The notes under the pieces are model-generated. The model was not told the DNA's origin, did not search any database, and saw only the letters and a list, made by a program, of their open reading frames with translations. From an uncultured Collinsella sp. (lineage in GTDB: Bacteria > Actinomycetota > Coriobacteriia > Coriobacteriales > Coriobacteriaceae), in contig CABSBK010000100.1 in the NCBI GenBank assembly GCA_902475865.1, positions 1 to 5,100 on the forward strand: DNA of 5,100 nt, read 5' to 3'. Below are positions 5,039-5,100 of the stretch, in pieces. Made by a program: the position numbers and the translations under genes. Each line of letters begins with the position of its first letter. Position 1 is the stretch's first letter.

Positions 5039-5100
5039 TCGCATCCCCATATATGAGTTGCGGTGGAATAGTTCCTAGATAAGCCTGACGGGCGGTCGGC
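5039..5100. other. Gene-free tail after xdhC
   Basis: No gene is visible in these 62 bases. The only plus-strand ATG (5054) opens nine codons before a stop. The last bases, GCCTGACGGGCGGTCGGC, could form the left part of a structure continuing beyond the window. No complete terminator for the yqeB-xdhC unit is seen. Confidence 0.5.

Noticed and set aside
2996..5050. A 684-codon open frame on the minus strand across yqeB and xdhC
   Set aside because: It lies antisense to two genes with unmistakable family motifs. Its His/Arg/Gly/Ala-rich composition is what the complement of GC-biased codons produces, and it also overlaps the start of yqeC on the same strand.

Overview
The window is GC-rich, gene-dense bacterial DNA. 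Its codon use, its gene content and the GGGACGGGG-type intergenic palindrome suggest a gut actinobacterium of the Coriobacteriia, with Collinsella or a close relative as the best guess. That assignment rests on general resemblance and no marker gene in the window confirms it.

Layout from left to right. (1) A minus-strand reading frame starts at 631 and runs off the left edge; the visible 210 residues are an acidic, low-complexity, probably disordered N-terminal region of unknown function. (2) A minus-strand YheO/DauR-type PAS plus helix-turn-helix regulator lies at 752-1405. (3) A divergent intergenic region at 1406-1570 holds a direct repeat of TGCCACA and a possible extended -10. (4) A plus-strand MocA-type molybdenum cofactor cytidylyltransferase lies at 1571-2161. 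(5) A nested composite palindrome at 2176-2357 separates the convergent mocA and yqeC genes. (6) yqeC is on the minus strand at 2352-3089. (7) A 101-base divergent region holds a TATAAT box and a small hairpin. (8) yqeB (3191-3985) and an xdhC-family gene (3995-5038) are on the plus strand, 9 bases apart and probably cotranscribed. (9) A 62-base tail has no gene.

The four enzymes and accessory genes form a maturation set for a selenium-dependent molybdenum hydroxylase of the xanthine dehydrogenase/purine hydroxylase type. YqeB and YqeC are the recognised markers of that system, MocA makes the cytosine dinucleotide form of the molybdenum cofactor, and XdhC-family proteins bind and deliver the cofactor, in known cases in its mature sulfurated form. 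The hydroxylase subunits and selD are not in this window. The PAS regulator is a reasonable candidate controller of the set, but that is inferred from position only.

The most unusual object is the palindrome at 2176-2357. It has four copies of a TGGGACGGGG core, each inside its own small hairpin, arranged as two nested inverted pairs. Its right edge supplies the last codon and the stop codon of yqeC.
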